Positions 28,355-41,432 of a stretch of DNA of 64,000 bases are shown piece after piece. The stretch spans positions 620,001 through 684,000 of the forward strand of contig VJWN01000005.1 of NCBI GenBank assembly GCA_007644065.1. The letters run 5' to 3'. A program made the translations under genes and the position numbers. Numbering within the stretch: position 1 is the first letter of the stretch; every line of letters begins with the position of its first letter. Source of the stretch: Margaritispora aquatica. Taxonomy: Eukaryota > Ascomycota > Leotiomycetes > Helotiales > Discinellaceae. A model generated the notes under the pieces. That model was not told where the DNA came from. It saw only the letters and a list, made by a program, of their open reading frames with translations, and made no database searches.

Positions 28355-29157
28355 TCAAGGTCGCTTCATAGCTATGGATTTGGCGTGCTTGTAATTGCGA
28401 GAATCCTCATGTAATCCGACATTGAGTTGTACGAAAATGTTGCTTCGTATACCTTAACAGATTGTTCACGAGATGGAATCCTATCGAATAGTCAGATATG
28501 ACCTGATTCTGTTGAACAGGAGAATCAGGACAAGAAGGAAAACCAATGGGCGCAGGTAAAGCATGAATGTGCACATTGGGAGGACATTTCGCTGATTGAC
28601 AGGTAAGATGCTTGCTCTGAAGCATAGGAAGACAAAATCAAAAAAGGCTTGAAGTTGAATATCTTACTCCGAGCAACGATCCACAGAGATTTCAACCTGT
28701 CTTCCATTTTGCCCATCAAGAGTGTTGCCTGGTGATGGTTTATGCGATCTCGATCTTGAAAATGATATAATAATGCCACATTACTACTTCAAGTACATGT
28801 AAAGTTAGTAACGTCAATTAACGAAATTAAGGTAAAATAACAATGTTGTGAGCGCGCCTCAATAATAATGAGATCAAAAGAAAAACAATAACCATTGAAT
28901 TCACAGATATGTATTGTTAAGTTGCGCGTTGAGTGTGATTTTGATTAACGATATGGCCAAGTCCACTTGCCCCGCTTAGAGGTCATGTGATTATGTGAGC
29001 AGCAGGGTAGATTGGTAGGAGCGCGTCGACGCGAATGAATACTTGGATGAGTGGAAATATCAGCTATTATCCTCACGACAAAACACCCAAATCTCTCTAA
29101 AGTGCCTGAGAATATGCCAATGGATCTGTCTGGAAGCTCTTGTGGCAGGATTTCCTC

Positions 29158-32100
29158 ATGACTCGACACAACCTGGACGGTCATATTGCCTGGTTATTAT
29201 CCCACCAAGTCACTCCTCGCGCGGATGTGCACGCTGTGAATCCCACGAATATTGCTAGGCTGGCAGAACTAGAGGATCAGGAAATTCTGGATTGGGAGGA
29301 AGAAGAAGAGGAACAGGAGCTTAAGGTCGCAAAATCACCCCGTCAGGATACTCGAATTGCTGCTGTTGTCAATGTCGGTCAGGATAAGGAAGAATTTGTT
29401 CGCCCACCGCCTCCTACATTTGCGACTTCAGATGTAGTAGACATGAAGAGCACTCCGATGTCTTCTAGCAGGCCTCAAGATGTGTCAATGTCCAGGCCAC
29501 TTCCGAGGTCACGCTCGACGAGGCCAACTTTGATGTCCCAGGCACAATTAGCCACTCCAGCTTCAACAACATCAACAGTAGCACCAACTTCGCTTGCGCA
29601 AAGTTACAGCAGGCTTCTAAGTGAAGGTATGGCTTGCAACAACTCACTCTAAATTGGTTGCTAATAATAGGCAGGGGTATCTACACCATCAGCCAGGACT
29701 CAAGGTGATCGACCACCAAACACATCGGTGGGCATCTTGCAAAATGCTCGCACCCCTCAGACCCCCCGACAAACACCCAGGCAGACTCCAAGGCCTACGA
29801 ACGAGCGTGTCAAGATTGAATCAGTGGATTTGACAGGAGACGATTATGGAGCAGCTATGTCGCGATCGAGTAGTTCGGATATTTTATGGGGCGATAGTAA
29901 AGAAGTATGGAATGAATCTGCTGCTTCTAGACCGGAACCTCTCCCAAGGACATCTAAGAAGCGGAAAAGCGACGACATTACAGCTCTTGGACATGTGAAG
30001 CGCACGAACATTCGCAATACGCCGCGTCAAGTAGAAAGATATGACGAGAACATGGACGACTTCATGGACATCGAAGATTTTGATTTGCGGCCTTCTCTCT
30101 CCACGGCACCCATAGCGAAGTCGAGCGGGTCTAGAACGCTCAAGGCCAGTATCGAGGCTGTTGGGCGTAAGAATAGCATCCAAGAACAACTCGAAGTTAC
30201 CGAGACGGTGACCCGCACCGAGACAAGAACTCGCAAAAGCATCAGTAGGGTACCTTCAATGACGGATGCCATTCCGGATCGGTCGTCAAATAATGTACAA
30301 ATTCCTGGGACTCCTCTGGCAATCACATACCCCGAGATTACAAAACCACTTACCCAAGAAGTAGGTTCGTCGAGTACCCTTGATGATCCTTCCTTGATGC
30401 ATGTTTATACCCCTCGAAAACAGAAGCCTCGCCATGTGAAAACAGAAATCCAAGATTCGGACGATGAGGATTGTCTTTCCGAAGTTGAGAAGAGGTCGGC
30501 ATATTCGCCGTCCCCTAAGAGAGAAACCTCACACACCAATATCAACACTCCTAGGACGACTCTTCTGCTTCCATTTTCTTCCCCCGAACGCAAGCTCAAC
30601 AGCATTCAAAATTCGAGACCAAGAGTTGGTAGTCCACTCCGACCAATGTCAAAAAATATATACTCAAATCAGGAAAGTGTCCCGTCAACAAATTACCGCG
30701 AACCACGCACTTCAACATCAGAAAAGATGGTAGAACAATCACCAATTCAAGGTGCCCCAAATTCATCACTTGTCCCCGATGAACAAGACATCGTCGACAA
30801 GTATCTATCAAAACCTTCTGAGATCAATATTTACCGTCACAGAATTAGTAACTTACTTGGCCAAAGCTCGATTGCTTGTATGTCCTATATGGATGCCAAT
30901 ATAATAGCTCCAGCGAATTTAAGAGAGGAACGAATAGCATTGCTCGATATGAATAACGCATACAAGGCTCTTGAGGCACTAGGTAAGCAACATCAGGCTA
31001 TACAGGCTGAGAAGATCGACATCGTGGACAAAATCGTGAAGCTAGTCAAGGTCAATCGTGATGCAAGTGAGCAAGAAGAGCTGTCAGTCAAACTAAGCCG
31101 AGATCTTCGAGCTATTAGAATCGAGATAGCGCACCTGCTGCATGTCTCTGGGGCTATAAAAGATGGGTTTGGAACAGGCTATTCCTCCGGCGCAGCACAT
31201 GTTACCAGTCCGTTCAAGGTGAAGGATGAAGAGAGTCTTGTACCTTTACCTTCGGGATCTGGTACAACCGGAAGTGCTCAGGTCATCATGCAGACACAGT
31301 TTCCTTCACTGTCAAAAGAGAACACAACCAGTTCTGTGAAAATGAGTATGGAATCTGCTCCAACCCGCTCACCCAACAGAGGACGCCCTATGACTGCTTC
31401 AGCAAGTGACCACGAGCCGGCATCACCCTCGGCCGTCCGCTATACCTCATCCACAATTCATCAGAAAAGGCCTCGGGCTCCACCGCAGCCCAAGAACAAG
31501 TCTTACCAGGGCTTTGATCAACCAGAATTTCAGCGTCGAGATCCATCTCCTATACCTTACGATCTTGACGATGAAGCTTTTGACGATCTCCTTCAAGACG
31601 AACAGGACTTCGTGTCATCAAATAAGTCGAGGAATGTACAAAATTCTTTGGATCATCCTGATGACAATTATGGCGATAGCGATTTCGGCGATGATATGGA
31701 GAATTTTCTTCAGGATGTCGAGAAACGGCATTCAAGCGCTAGGGTTCCAAGTCCGCCCCCAGTTCGACACAAGCAAACAACGATATCCAGTGGCAACCGA
31801 TCCATACCTGGTGCGTCGCGACAAGACACCTCCAAGCAAAGAAGTGATATGTATTCGCACGTGGATGTTGAAAAGGCAGGTTTGTTGAAGCATGCGTGGT
31901 CAGGCGATGTTAAGCGGGCTCTTAAGGAACGATTCAGGCTTAACGGCTTTCGGTATCATCAGCTTGAAGCTATCAATGCTACTCTAAGCGGGAAGGACGC
32001 TTTTGTTTTGATGCCAACAGGCGGTGGAAAATCTTTATGCTATCAGCTCCCTGCTGTTGTACAGTCTGGGAAGACTAAAGGAATCACAATCGTAATTTCG

Positions 32101-34706
32101 CCTTTGCTCAGTCTCATGAAGGATCAAGTACGGCATCTCTTGGCACTCCACATTCGTGCCGCAACCATCAATGGCGAGACCACCGCTGAGGAAAGATCAG
32201 CCATCAAAAAGTGTTTGAGACAGAAGCATCCCGAACAGCATCTCCAGTTGCTCTATGTGACGCCCGAAATGATGACCAAGGGCGTCAGTTGGGTGAATCA
32301 ATTCAAAGAATTGTATAGAAACCAAAAGCTCGCCAGGATTGTAATTGATGAAGCGCACTGTGTCAGTCAATGGGGCCATGATTTCCGCCCAGACTACGTG
32401 GCTTTGAGCTCATTGCGAGATGATTTCAGTGGTGTTCCTATCATGGCATTGACAGCTACTGCCACTAAAAATGTACAGATGGATGTGATCCACAATCTAC
32501 AGATGGGCAAAGACTGTCCTCTCTTCTCCCAAAGCTTCAATCGTCCGAATCTTCACTACGAAGTACGAAGAAAGCTGAAGGGCAAATCTCAAGAGACATT
32601 GCAAGAGATGGCCAAGCTGATCAATGAGACATACAAAGGTCAGACTGGTATTATCTATACACTATCAAAGAGAAATTGTGAGGAAATAGCTTCGAAATTG
32701 TACCACGAGCACAAGATAAAGGCATTCCATTTTCATGCAGGAATGGATCCAAAGGACAAATCAGACACCCAGGAACAGTGGCAGAGTGGCGAGATTCAGG
32801 TAGTCGTTGCTACCATTGCATTCGGCATGGGCATTGACAAAGCTAATGTACGCTTTGTTATCCATCATATGATCCCAAAGAGTTTAGAAGGTTACTATCA
32901 AGAAACAGGCCGGGCTGGAAGAGATGGAAAGAAGTCGGGATGTTATCTCTTCTACGGATATGCCGATACAACGATGCTCAGAAAATTCATTCAAGAGAGT
33001 GAAGCCAGCCACGAACAAAAGGAACGGCAGCGGAAAATGCTCCAAAGTATGATACAATACTGTGAAAATCGAGCTGATTGTCGAAGAGTACAAGTTTTGC
33101 GCTACTTTAACGAAACATTCGATAAAGACAGGTGCCAGAACACTTGCGACAATTGTGTTTCTGACTCAGTCTTTGACGATGTCGACTTTAGTAAATATGC
33201 TGTGGCAGCATTGCAGCTCGTCAAAAAGCTAGCAGGCCAGGATGTTACTCTGCTCCATTGTGTAGATGTGTTGCGTGGTGCAAGCAATACGAAGATCAAG
33301 AGTATGAACCACGCAAGCCTAGCTGAGTTTGGGTTCGCAAAAAATCTTGAAAGAACCGACATAGAGCGTCTCTTTTTCAGATTGGTTATGGAGAACGCAC
33401 TCGATGAGTACAATGTCATGACCGGAAGCGGGTTTCCAACACAGTATATCAAAGTAAGTTGCTATCCATTTATGTGTCAAAGGCTATACACTGACATATG
33501 TAGCTTGGACCTAACCATTGGAATTTCATGCATGGACAGCGAAAAATAACGATGTCCGTCCAAGTTGGCGGATCTTCGACGGCTGCCCCTACCAAAAAAC
33601 CAAGGTCTATCAAACACCCGACCTCTACGATGTTGACATCTCCATTATCGCCTGCTGTGCGATCACCCGCTGTGCGAAAGAAGAAGACTCCCAAAAACAC
33701 CATTGCTGAAGATTCAGATAGTTTTGATTACGACGATGGAGAAAATATGCATGATTTCATTGATGAGGATGAAGACATAGATTATGGGAAAGGCAAGGAG
33801 CGGGAGCGAAGTTTTACAAATGCTTTTGAGCAGATGCACAAGCCCAAACCAAAACCTCGACAGCTAGAGACAAGAAGAGTCGAGGAGCTAGGCTCACCTA
33901 TTGTTTCTGACCGTCGCATGGAACACCTACCAGAAATCCATCAGATCATGGTAGAACAGTTTGTCGAAAAGGCCAAAGAACTTGAAGAACGCATCCGTAA
34001 CGGGACCACTGCAAAAAGACCGTTCTTCTCAGAGTCGAATTTCCGAGACATGGCTATTTTATGGACTCTCAACCTGCCTGACATGAGGAACATACCCAAT
34101 ATAAATGCCGAAAGGGTACAAAGCTACGGGAAAAAATTTCTACCTCTGGTAAAAAAATTTCATGATGATTACAATGAGATGATGAATAAAGAAGAGGACT
34201 GTGATCGCGACCCAAATCATCAGATCATGATAAACCTGTGTTCAGATGATGAGAATGAGGTCGACTTGGAAGAAGAAGAAGAAGATGATGATGATGATGA
34301 AGACATGGGTGATGATGAGCCGGGGGAGCAAGCTACATCTCAGTACTTCGCAAACGAACCACAGCCACAACGAGCACCTCCGACACGGAATTTGCCATGG
34401 GCTCCCAACCACCAGGCCAGTAGCAGTCTAATAGGTGCGAAGAAACCGTTCCCTGCCAGAGGCTCGTACCTGAAAGGACGAGGGCGAGGCGGTGGTCGCA
34501 AGGCAGGAGGCTCTCGAAAGAGCTACGGGTCAAATTCAGGAGTGAGCAGTGGTGGTGTACCCAAGAGGAGATCATCCGGAGGCGCGAAGAAGTCCCGCGC
34601 CAAATCAAGTACGACGGGGGCGTCTTCGAGGAGTTATAGAGCTTCAGGTGGTGGCGGAAATGGTGGAGGCGGGGGCGGCGGTAGTATTGGTATGATGCCA
34701 GTTTGA
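29158..34706 (+). CDS. qde-3: RecQ-family ATP-dependent DNA helicase (SGS1/BLM/QDE-3 type)
   Basis: Three exons (29158-29626, 29675-33453, 33504-34706) join in frame to 1816 residues, in the size range of Neurospora QDE-3. These 3'-5' helicases act in homologous recombination, replication-fork repair and, in Neurospora, repeat-induced RNA silencing. The N-terminal 870 residues are low-complexity, with a TPRQTPRQTPR repeat and acidic patches. The helicase core begins near 905 (FRYHQLEAINATL). It has Walker A MPTGGGKS (about 935), the DEAH box VIDEAHCVSQWGHDFRPDY (about 1047), ALTATATK and QETGRAGRDG. A Zn-binding RQC segment follows with CRRVQVLRYFNE and CDNC. An HRDC-like segment (about 1585-1640) and a Gly/Arg-rich tail end the protein. 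The start at 29158 gives MTRHNLDGHIAWLL, typical of fungal orthologues. Confidence 0.93.
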
Positions 34707-35229
34707 AGTTTCTCGTGGTGCTTTTGTTACGGAGGCTATTCTTCTCGCTGACCGCGTTGCTATTGTAATATTTTGCTTCTGGAGTAGGGTTTGGGACCTG
34801 GCATAGCAAGCGGCGTTTGGATCTCGGGAAGAGAAAAGAGACGGGGAGAGTGGGCACGGAGTATAAAGAAGTTAGGCGACAGGCGCATTCTACACGATCT
34901 TTTTGATGATGACCATTTTATGAGATTGCGGTATGGGGCTTTGTTCATATCACTTTGTGTGGGCTAGAATTCTGGTAGAACCTGCTGCAGCGTAGGCAGC
35001 TAGAGAATCAATAGAGAGTTGGGTTCGTGTCAGAGACTTGCTCCTTGTTATGTGCTCTGATCTTTCCATTGTGATGCTTGGCATATGCTCAAGACGTTCT
35101 ATTGACTTAACTCACGTGCTCGCGTATTCCTCAATAACTTCAACTTCAAACCGTGGTATAAATCTCACGATCTCTTACTCAACCGACCAACACCCACCCC
35201 ATTGACGCTATCCCCTACTATCAACCAAT
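34707..35229. other. Spacer between RecQ gene and the unrecognised-gene block
   Basis: About 520 bp, holding the RecQ 3' flank and the promoter of the next gene. A TATA-like TATAAAT lies near 35158, about 70 bp before the next start codon. Confidence 0.45.
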
Positions 35230-36114
35230 ATGGACGGCATCCAAGTAAGCAGATGTTATCAACAAGGAATAAATAAAAGAAAGGTCGCTAATATAAAGAC
35301 GTAGGAACCTCGATCCAAGCACGCAAGGATGAACTTCACAATCCCCCGTAGCATCCCAGGCGAAGTCAAAAACCAAATTTACCGTTGCGCTGCCCTGCCA
35401 AATGACACGGAACCCGAGCAACGTACGTTCAAGACAGTTACTTTGAAGGGAGAAATATCGCCTTTAGACACCATCCAGTCTTTCTACATGGACACCGTCG
35501 ATTCGTATGGAAAGAGCTTGTTATTCGCAAAGGAAATCCTCCAGGTGGCCGCGTTTACTCAGGAGGTTCTCACGCTTGTGATGCCACACATTATGTTCAA
35601 GTTTCCCTCGCTGTTTGCTTTGCAAATTTTCGTCGAGAAATTTGCCGCTCATCTCAGTATATGTACAGTCGTGCCAGAACTTCAAATCGAAATAGACTTT
35701 ACAACGGGCATGAGCGAGAGCGAAAAGACGTTACTAGGTAGATGGGTTGAATGCAAGCTGCCTCACGGAAGAGAGATTGGCATGCATGACCAAGTTGAAG
35801 GATGGATGTTAGCTACTCAGCCCCTACCCGAAGGTATAACTATCCACCTCATCTTCTCACAAATCTGGAGAGACTTTCGAGAGCTCCGCGGCCTATCGAA
35901 GAAGTATGGCCTTCCAACACGGAACGTCACTTTCCAATTCCCGACGCCGTCCAATCAGTACCCCGAGCACGATTTCTGTGTTGCTCAAACTATGGCGGCA
36001 GTGAAAGATATTGAGGTCCCCGAAATGGCTGAGATAAGTAGCGATAGGAGAGCTCAGCTTGTCAAATTTGGCTGCAGAGGTTTCAACGGGAATGGACAGC
36101 GTCGAACTGGCTGA
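35230..36114 (+). CDS. Unrecognised protein with an F-box-like N-terminus
   Basis: Exon 1 (35230-35244) codes only MDGIQ; exon 2 (35305-36114) follows after a GTAAGC..GTAG intron, giving 274 residues. The segment IPGEVKNQIYRCAALP near residue 21 resembles the start of the F-box/2EXR-like domains of many filamentous-fungal proteins (consensus LPxEIRNxIYRxAL), but I cannot name a family with certainty. There is no signal peptide or membrane segment. The protein ends in a basic stretch, NGNGQRRTG. Three copies of the GGACNNNGTC motif lie in the gene, one directly over the start codon. It is transcribed away from the RecQ gene and converges with the next gene. Confidence 0.6.
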
Positions 36115-36293
36115 AACCATCAACTGGGACGGAAATTGGAGATTGGCAAGATTTTACGTTGGCGAACACGAACTACATGATGTATGGCGAGTGGAATTCA
36201 CTGGGCTGAAGACGTAGCGAGCATGGCATTCTGAACAAATAGAAAGCAAGTCTATATGAAAACCACCATTCATTGTAAACTAACTTAAGATAA

Positions 36294-37856
36294 TCAAGAA
36301 GTGCTCGCTAGAGCTTCTTCTATCAAAGCAATAAGCTTCTGAATGTGCTCTGCACCAGTACTGTTTGCAGTGGCCAACTGCTCGGCGTGAATGGCGAAGA
36401 CTTGTTCATTCAAAGCCTTCAACGCGGTCCTATCCACACAATTTGCAATCTTGTTCATCAGATCTTCAATAGATGCATGGTTAGTGATTCCTCCGTGCTG
36501 CTCCCGAAGTTCCTGTGCCTGTGCACTCCAGAACCTGACTATCTCCTCCAAAGCGAGATGTACTGCCCGAAGTAAAAGGGTTAGGTCGCCTTCTCCTTTC
36601 TCGATCTTGGACGTCGTCCGTGATGATGTTATGGCTTGAATTTCATTGAAAATTTCAATATCGTGGATGATATCAGCCACCGCTTTCTCCACATCCCCAT
36701 CAGACATTGCTTCATGTACACGGTCGTGGCCTATTCGGAGAAAGTGGACAAAGCTCTGGTACGGCAATTTCCCCCCAAGCCTCTTACGTCTGAGTGCAGA
36801 ATGTAGGGTGATAACAATGTCAGGACTCATTGCGGGGCTCAGTGCTTGCAGGTTGGGATAGGTTTCCTAATCGCATCTTAGGGTTAATGGGAATATGAGA
36901 TGCATGGTGGCACGTACCTGGACCGACTCGATTGCTCTCTTAGCATCATCCAAGTCAAGATCATCCTCAAAATCATAGAACGCTAGGACGCCTTCATCGG
37001 TTGGCTTTTTGAGGAGGTCGGGGAGGATATTTTCCAATGTTTTTTTCAAGGCGTGGATGCTAGCAGGGTCGCTGGACAGCATTGAAACGGAATATTGCAT
37101 CAAGATCTGGTTTGCAGCATTGACCGAGGGTGTAATAGATAAAACATTGGACGGTGTCGAATTCCTAGAAGCAGATATTGTAACAACGGCTCGTTGTGGT
37201 GGCTTCTTGTCCCGAGCTGCATGTGTCTTGCATGCCATGCCAAGGTCACCTCTCCTAGTCTTGACATTTTTATTCGCATCGACTTTCTCCCAAATCTCTG
37301 CAAAGTAGAAAATCTTGTCTGATGAAATGACGCGCATATTGCAGAGTCCGTGTGTTTGGTGACACGCGACATAATACTTGATGCTGGCAGAGGCGATGTT
37401 GTCGGTTACTGGTACTATAGCTCGAAGAACATTTGTTTCCTTTGGAAGAACACCTCTGGCTTCACGGTCGACCACCCGTTGTTTATCTCTGGATTTGCCA
37501 CTAGCTTTGGTAGAGTACTTTGCGGGATCTAAGGCCAATACTAAACCAACAACAAGAAATTCCATGGTCTCCGTTCGAGATTCGATCTCCTCCTTTGTTG
37601 GGAGGATGGGGATCAGTAGATGAGGTGCTGGTGCGTCTGCCTCTGGGTTATATGGGTTCGTTGTCTTACTGCCCTTAGCGTTGGTTCGGACGTAGATTTT
37701 CTGCAAACGTCGTCGCCCTGGGACTCCAACGATGATTTTTTCTAGAAGCTCATTCGTGGCAATGTCCTGCTCCGCATGTAAAACGAGGTCAGGTTCCACA
37801 GCATCATCATTTGGACGCTGTCCTGAGCTCTCAGCTTGAGTCCTGGAAGAAGACAT
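36294..37856 (-). CDS. Unrecognised 503-residue protein
   Basis: Two exons (36918-37856, 36294-36866) separated by a GTACGT..ATTAG intron join in frame to 503 residues. The start used is the first ATG (MSSSRTQAESSGQ); a longer upstream frame begins with TTG. I cannot place it in a family. The first half has a basic, strand-rich region (KIIVGVPGRRRLQKIYVRTNAKG). The second half, from about residue 320, is mostly helical and charged, suggesting a coiled or helical-bundle domain. There is no signal peptide or membrane segment, so it is probably intracellular. It shares a 346-bp divergent promoter with the gene at 38203. Three palindrome sites lie in its exons (36609, 37149, 37813). Confidence 0.65.
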
Positions 37857-38202
37857 CCTTATAGAGTGTACTTGATATCGTGATTTTAGCGCGCGAGACG
37901 ATTGTGATTGACCTTTTGTTTCGATAGGTATTCGCAAAAGGAACTGAAATGGTTGGAGTGGTTGTAAGAATTTCGCTTTTGCAAAGTTACAGCTTCGAAA
38001 TATTCGAAAGTTGAGGTTTGGCGAATGAACGCGTGAATCAATACTGGGTTGACTTGGTTTGCAGACCGAGTCGTAACTGAATTTGCACCTGCGTCAAAAG
38101 ACTGTGATCTGCACGCCATTCATCGAACGTGATCTCGAAACGTGGGAACAACCTCACGATCAGTTGCCCGAAATCAGTTTAGGAAGTGTTTATTACATCA
38201 AG
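37857..38202. promoter_or_regulatory. Divergent promoter region
   Basis: 346 bp between two divergent start codons (37856 minus, 38203 plus). An open frame runs into the right-hand gene from 38083 but starts with TTG. Bidirectional expression is inferred from layout only. Confidence 0.4.
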
Positions 38203-39031
38203 ATGGACGGAGTCAAAGATTCAACCTGGTTAAACTTTTCCTCGAGTCTTGACGCTATCGCGCGCAATCTGGCGAGACCAAAGCAGCGCGGCGTGCGAGG
38301 CAATGGATCTCAAACCTCAGATGGTCTATATGTAACTCTGAGAGGTGATTTGGCTTCAATTGTGACCAGTCCACTCTCACAGTTGGAGAGGTTAGACCCA
38401 ATCCGCAACTTGAGTGCAATTCAAATCGAGGCGATTCGAGAGTTGTACACCTTGATTGACGTGGGAGAAAGTATGGGGAATGGCTTAGAAATGGCTTTGA
38501 TGAGGGTTGTGAAGCTGCTCAATCCGAGTTCTCAATTCAATGGAGGCGATGAGGAGGATGGAGACGATAAGAAAGAAGGAGACGATGAGGAAGATAGCGA
38601 CGACGGGGACCCTACCAGTACGTTACATGTTCAGTATATTCACGTTTCTGTGGAGACTAATATTATCTGTTGTAGATGAGCCTACGCATGGACAGCGTCG
38701 AAGTGCAAGGTTATCAAAGGTGGTAAAGCGTTCCTATAATGAAGAGGATGAGGATCCTGACTTTTGGCTGGAAGAGGATGTCGCCGACGATGATGACGAG
38801 ACAGATATAAAGGAAAAAGAGGAGACTGATGATTCGGAGATTGATGGCGGACATGCACAGGAGCAGGACTTTGATGAGGAATTCAAGGCCAGTCTTTACG
38901 ACGATGCGGGTGATGCAGAAGAGGAAGACCATACAAACATAAAGGAAGATGAGGAGACGTGCGATGATGGGCAAGACGAAGACGACGAAAATGATTACTA
39001 CTACCCTGATAATGAGGTGGAGGATTGGTAG
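38203..39031 (+). CDS. Unrecognised acidic protein (256 residues)
   Basis: Two exons (38203-38617, 38676-39031) join in frame to 256 residues. The start is the first ATG in the frame and overlaps a palindrome copy (MDGVKD). The N-terminal 115 residues look globular and helical. The rest is dominated by acidic runs (GGDEEDGDDKKEGDDEEDSDD, then repeated DDDDE, EEEDH and DEDDEND), broken by a basic patch THGQRRSARLSKVVKRS. Such acidic tails are common in nuclear histone-binding or chromatin proteins, but no family is recognised. Palindrome copies lie over the start codon, in exon 2 (38690) and 37 bp after the stop (39068). Confidence 0.6.
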
Positions 39032-39185
39032 GCATCGAGATTGCGAATCGAATGATCACACGAGTTTGGACAGCGTCAAATGTCCGGAGCATACTTCTAT
39101 TACGTGTAATAATAATGATGATAATAGCATAGATTGAATGCTAGCTATCAACTAAAATTTCATCAGAACCCAGTTGTTATTCCCA

Positions 39186-41432
39186 TTAGAGATCATGCCA
39201 GACCTGAGGCAGATTGCCATCTTCCCTAGTAACATTTTTGATGATCTTGGAGTTATGTCTGTCCTTTTTGTTGCGCAAACCCGCCTTGTATTGCTCGACG
39301 TTACAGTTTTCCGCACTGAGCCTAATAACAAAGACTTCTCTTAGCTGGCCAGGGCGATGGGCACGCTTAATGGCCTGTCTCTCCCACTCCATTTTCCACC
39401 AAGGGTTGAGCAGGATAACGATGTTGGCTGCGGGAATGTTCAGCCCAACTCCTCCTGCAGCTCTTGAGATCAGAAGCACTTTAATCCCCCGTGTCTCCTC
39501 AAAGTCTCGTAATAACAAATTGCGCTTCTCAGGAGCTTGACGTCCGTCGTACCGTGTGCATTCTATTGGGTCATACATGTTTGCCAAGGCAATTTGGACG
39601 ATGTCTAAGAAGTAGACGCTCTCGTCGAAAATGAGCAGAGAGCATTCGGGATCTGTATCTCTGAGCTCGTTGAAAACGTCAATTAGGGCCGTGATGCGAG
39701 ATGACCTCCAAGTGTCATCTTGCAGCAGTCGTTCTTTCCAGACGATCCATTCTTCGATATCTTTGGCTTCGTACAGCGCGTCATCAGAGGCTTGTGCAAT
39801 GCCTAGCTCGGTCGAGTCTCGTGTAAGATGCATGATACGAACCAGTTCTGGATGACTCGCGTGCTGACTGGCTTTAGTGAGCTGACCCCAGCCCGCCATT
39901 CTCAACTCGGCTGCTTGTTGGACGCCGTCCTTCTTACTCATATGTTTGATGTCCAAATACTTTTGAAAATGGTGATTCGAGTCCCCTTCCTCCGTTGAGG
40001 TGAGACTGAAGGTAACGGTCCTCTCATGAAGGGCTGGAAGGTCAAGGATTTCTTCTGGTCGACGAACGATGAAGCTGTTGAGTAGCTGAACAAATCTGCT
40101 GAATTTGTTGCCCGTTGGGGGACGAAGTTTGCCTGCGATGGTGTGATGGGCAAAGAGTAATCGCATGATACGCCTGCTTCTGATGGTATGGTCCTGAAGG
40201 AACTGGAGATACGCGTAGATGTCCATCCAAGTGTTGTCCACGGGGCTACCAGTAAGCATGACACATGTGTCGGCTAAGCTTCTGAGTTTCTGTATAGCAG
40301 CAAATGTGATCGACGATGAATTCTTGACTGCATTAACCTCGTCAAGAACCAGGTATGGGCATTTCACCCCTTCTTGGAGGCTGAAAATATCCGAGAAGAT
40401 GGTGAGACTTGGACGCTCAAGATGGCCAACGCGACCGGTTTCCTGTGCCTTTCCAACACCACTGAGGTACTTCTGAAGCTTTCGGTACTGGGACATGACA
40501 AAAGGGTACGACATGAGGATCACATCGTACTTGAAGAGTGTCATTGGAGACGTGCTGGAGTCCCGGAGCACCAAGACTTGGACGGCGTCCTAGTTGAGGA
40601 ATGATTAGTACAGGGAGATGAGATCTTTAGAAGAGGACATACCGGAAGGAAGAACTTTTCGAATTCCGCTTTCCACTGGTCGAGGCAGCTTGGAGGAACG
40701 ACAGCAATAGAGAATCGCTTTGATTTAGAGATTGCCTTGACCATCGCCATCATGGCAGGGAGTGTCTTCCCCAACCCAGGAGGATCGCCAATCATTACCG
40801 CCTTCAATGAGCTATCACGAGTGTATTCAATTTTAGCAAGGGCTGTGTTTTGGTAATCTTTTGGCTGGATTGCAAGATGTGGGCAGGGTATAGTAGCAGC
40901 CTGCGTGGCGTGGAGATTGGTCTGGAGGCGTGTGAGTGCACGAAAGGAAGCAAATGGACAGCGTCCTCGAGGAAGATTAACTTACGATATGATGTTTGAT
41001 GTGGTTCAACCATGTAACCTCTGCGGCGCATTCTGTATCGCTTTCTTCCATAGACATTTCCTCATCTTCGTCGGTGGCATCAGCATCATCGACGTATTCA
41101 GCGTCTCCGTCCGTGGGATCGCCTCGAGGGTCAGCCTGAACAAACAATGACTGTTCTAGAGACTCTGCTTCGCCCATTGCCACATCTCCGTCATCGTCAG
41201 CGTCACCAGCGACCTGAAAATCAACCAGGCCGTCACCCGGGACAAAAGCATCAAGGAGGACGCGGTTGCTGGACACGTGGACTTCGCGATCACGCAGGAT
41301 GGTTTCCGCGAGTCGAGTAATCTCAATCGTGATAGTTGCAATTGATTTTATGGTAGTAGAAGGAGTTTGCGTAGCCTTTGCTTGGGTAGAGGCAGTGGAG
41401 GAGCTAGTACTGCGTAGGTTGGACGGCGTCAT
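39186..41432 (-). CDS. SNF2-family DNA-dependent ATPase / helicase-like protein
   Basis: Three exons (40986-41432, 40643-40921, 39186-40589) join in frame to 709 residues. The motor is compact. Walker A GDPPGLGKT is near residue 195. Motif II reads VLDEVNAVKN (a DEVN box instead of DEAH/DEGH) near 325. MLTGSPVDNTWMDIYAYLQFL follows, and the C-terminal lobe has SRAAGGVGLNIPAANIVILLNPWW and RAHRPGQ near 657, the classical SNF2 motif VI. An acidic region (about 100-140) precedes the motor. SNF2 proteins use ATP to translocate on DNA and remodel chromatin or displace proteins. No accessory domain (RING, HIRAN, bromo) is seen, so the branch is uncertain; it is nearest the Rad5/Rad16-like style. 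Four palindrome copies lie in it, one abutting the exon 3 acceptor and one inside intron 1. Confidence 0.82.

Larger units (their letters stand above)
26234..29157. other. Intergenic region between nrtA and the RecQ gene
   Basis: About 2.9 kb holding the divergent promoters of nrtA and the RecQ gene. It contains a run of 16 G residues at 28339-28354. One minus-strand frame (about 27480-27770) has protein-like composition but no ATG, and I could not identify it. Confidence 0.4.

Noticed and set aside
33529..33546. ATGGACAGCG in the RecQ gene as a further palindrome copy
   Set aside because: Only the left arm matches; the right arm (AAAA) does not, and it codes a HGQR stretch next to NWNFM in the protein.
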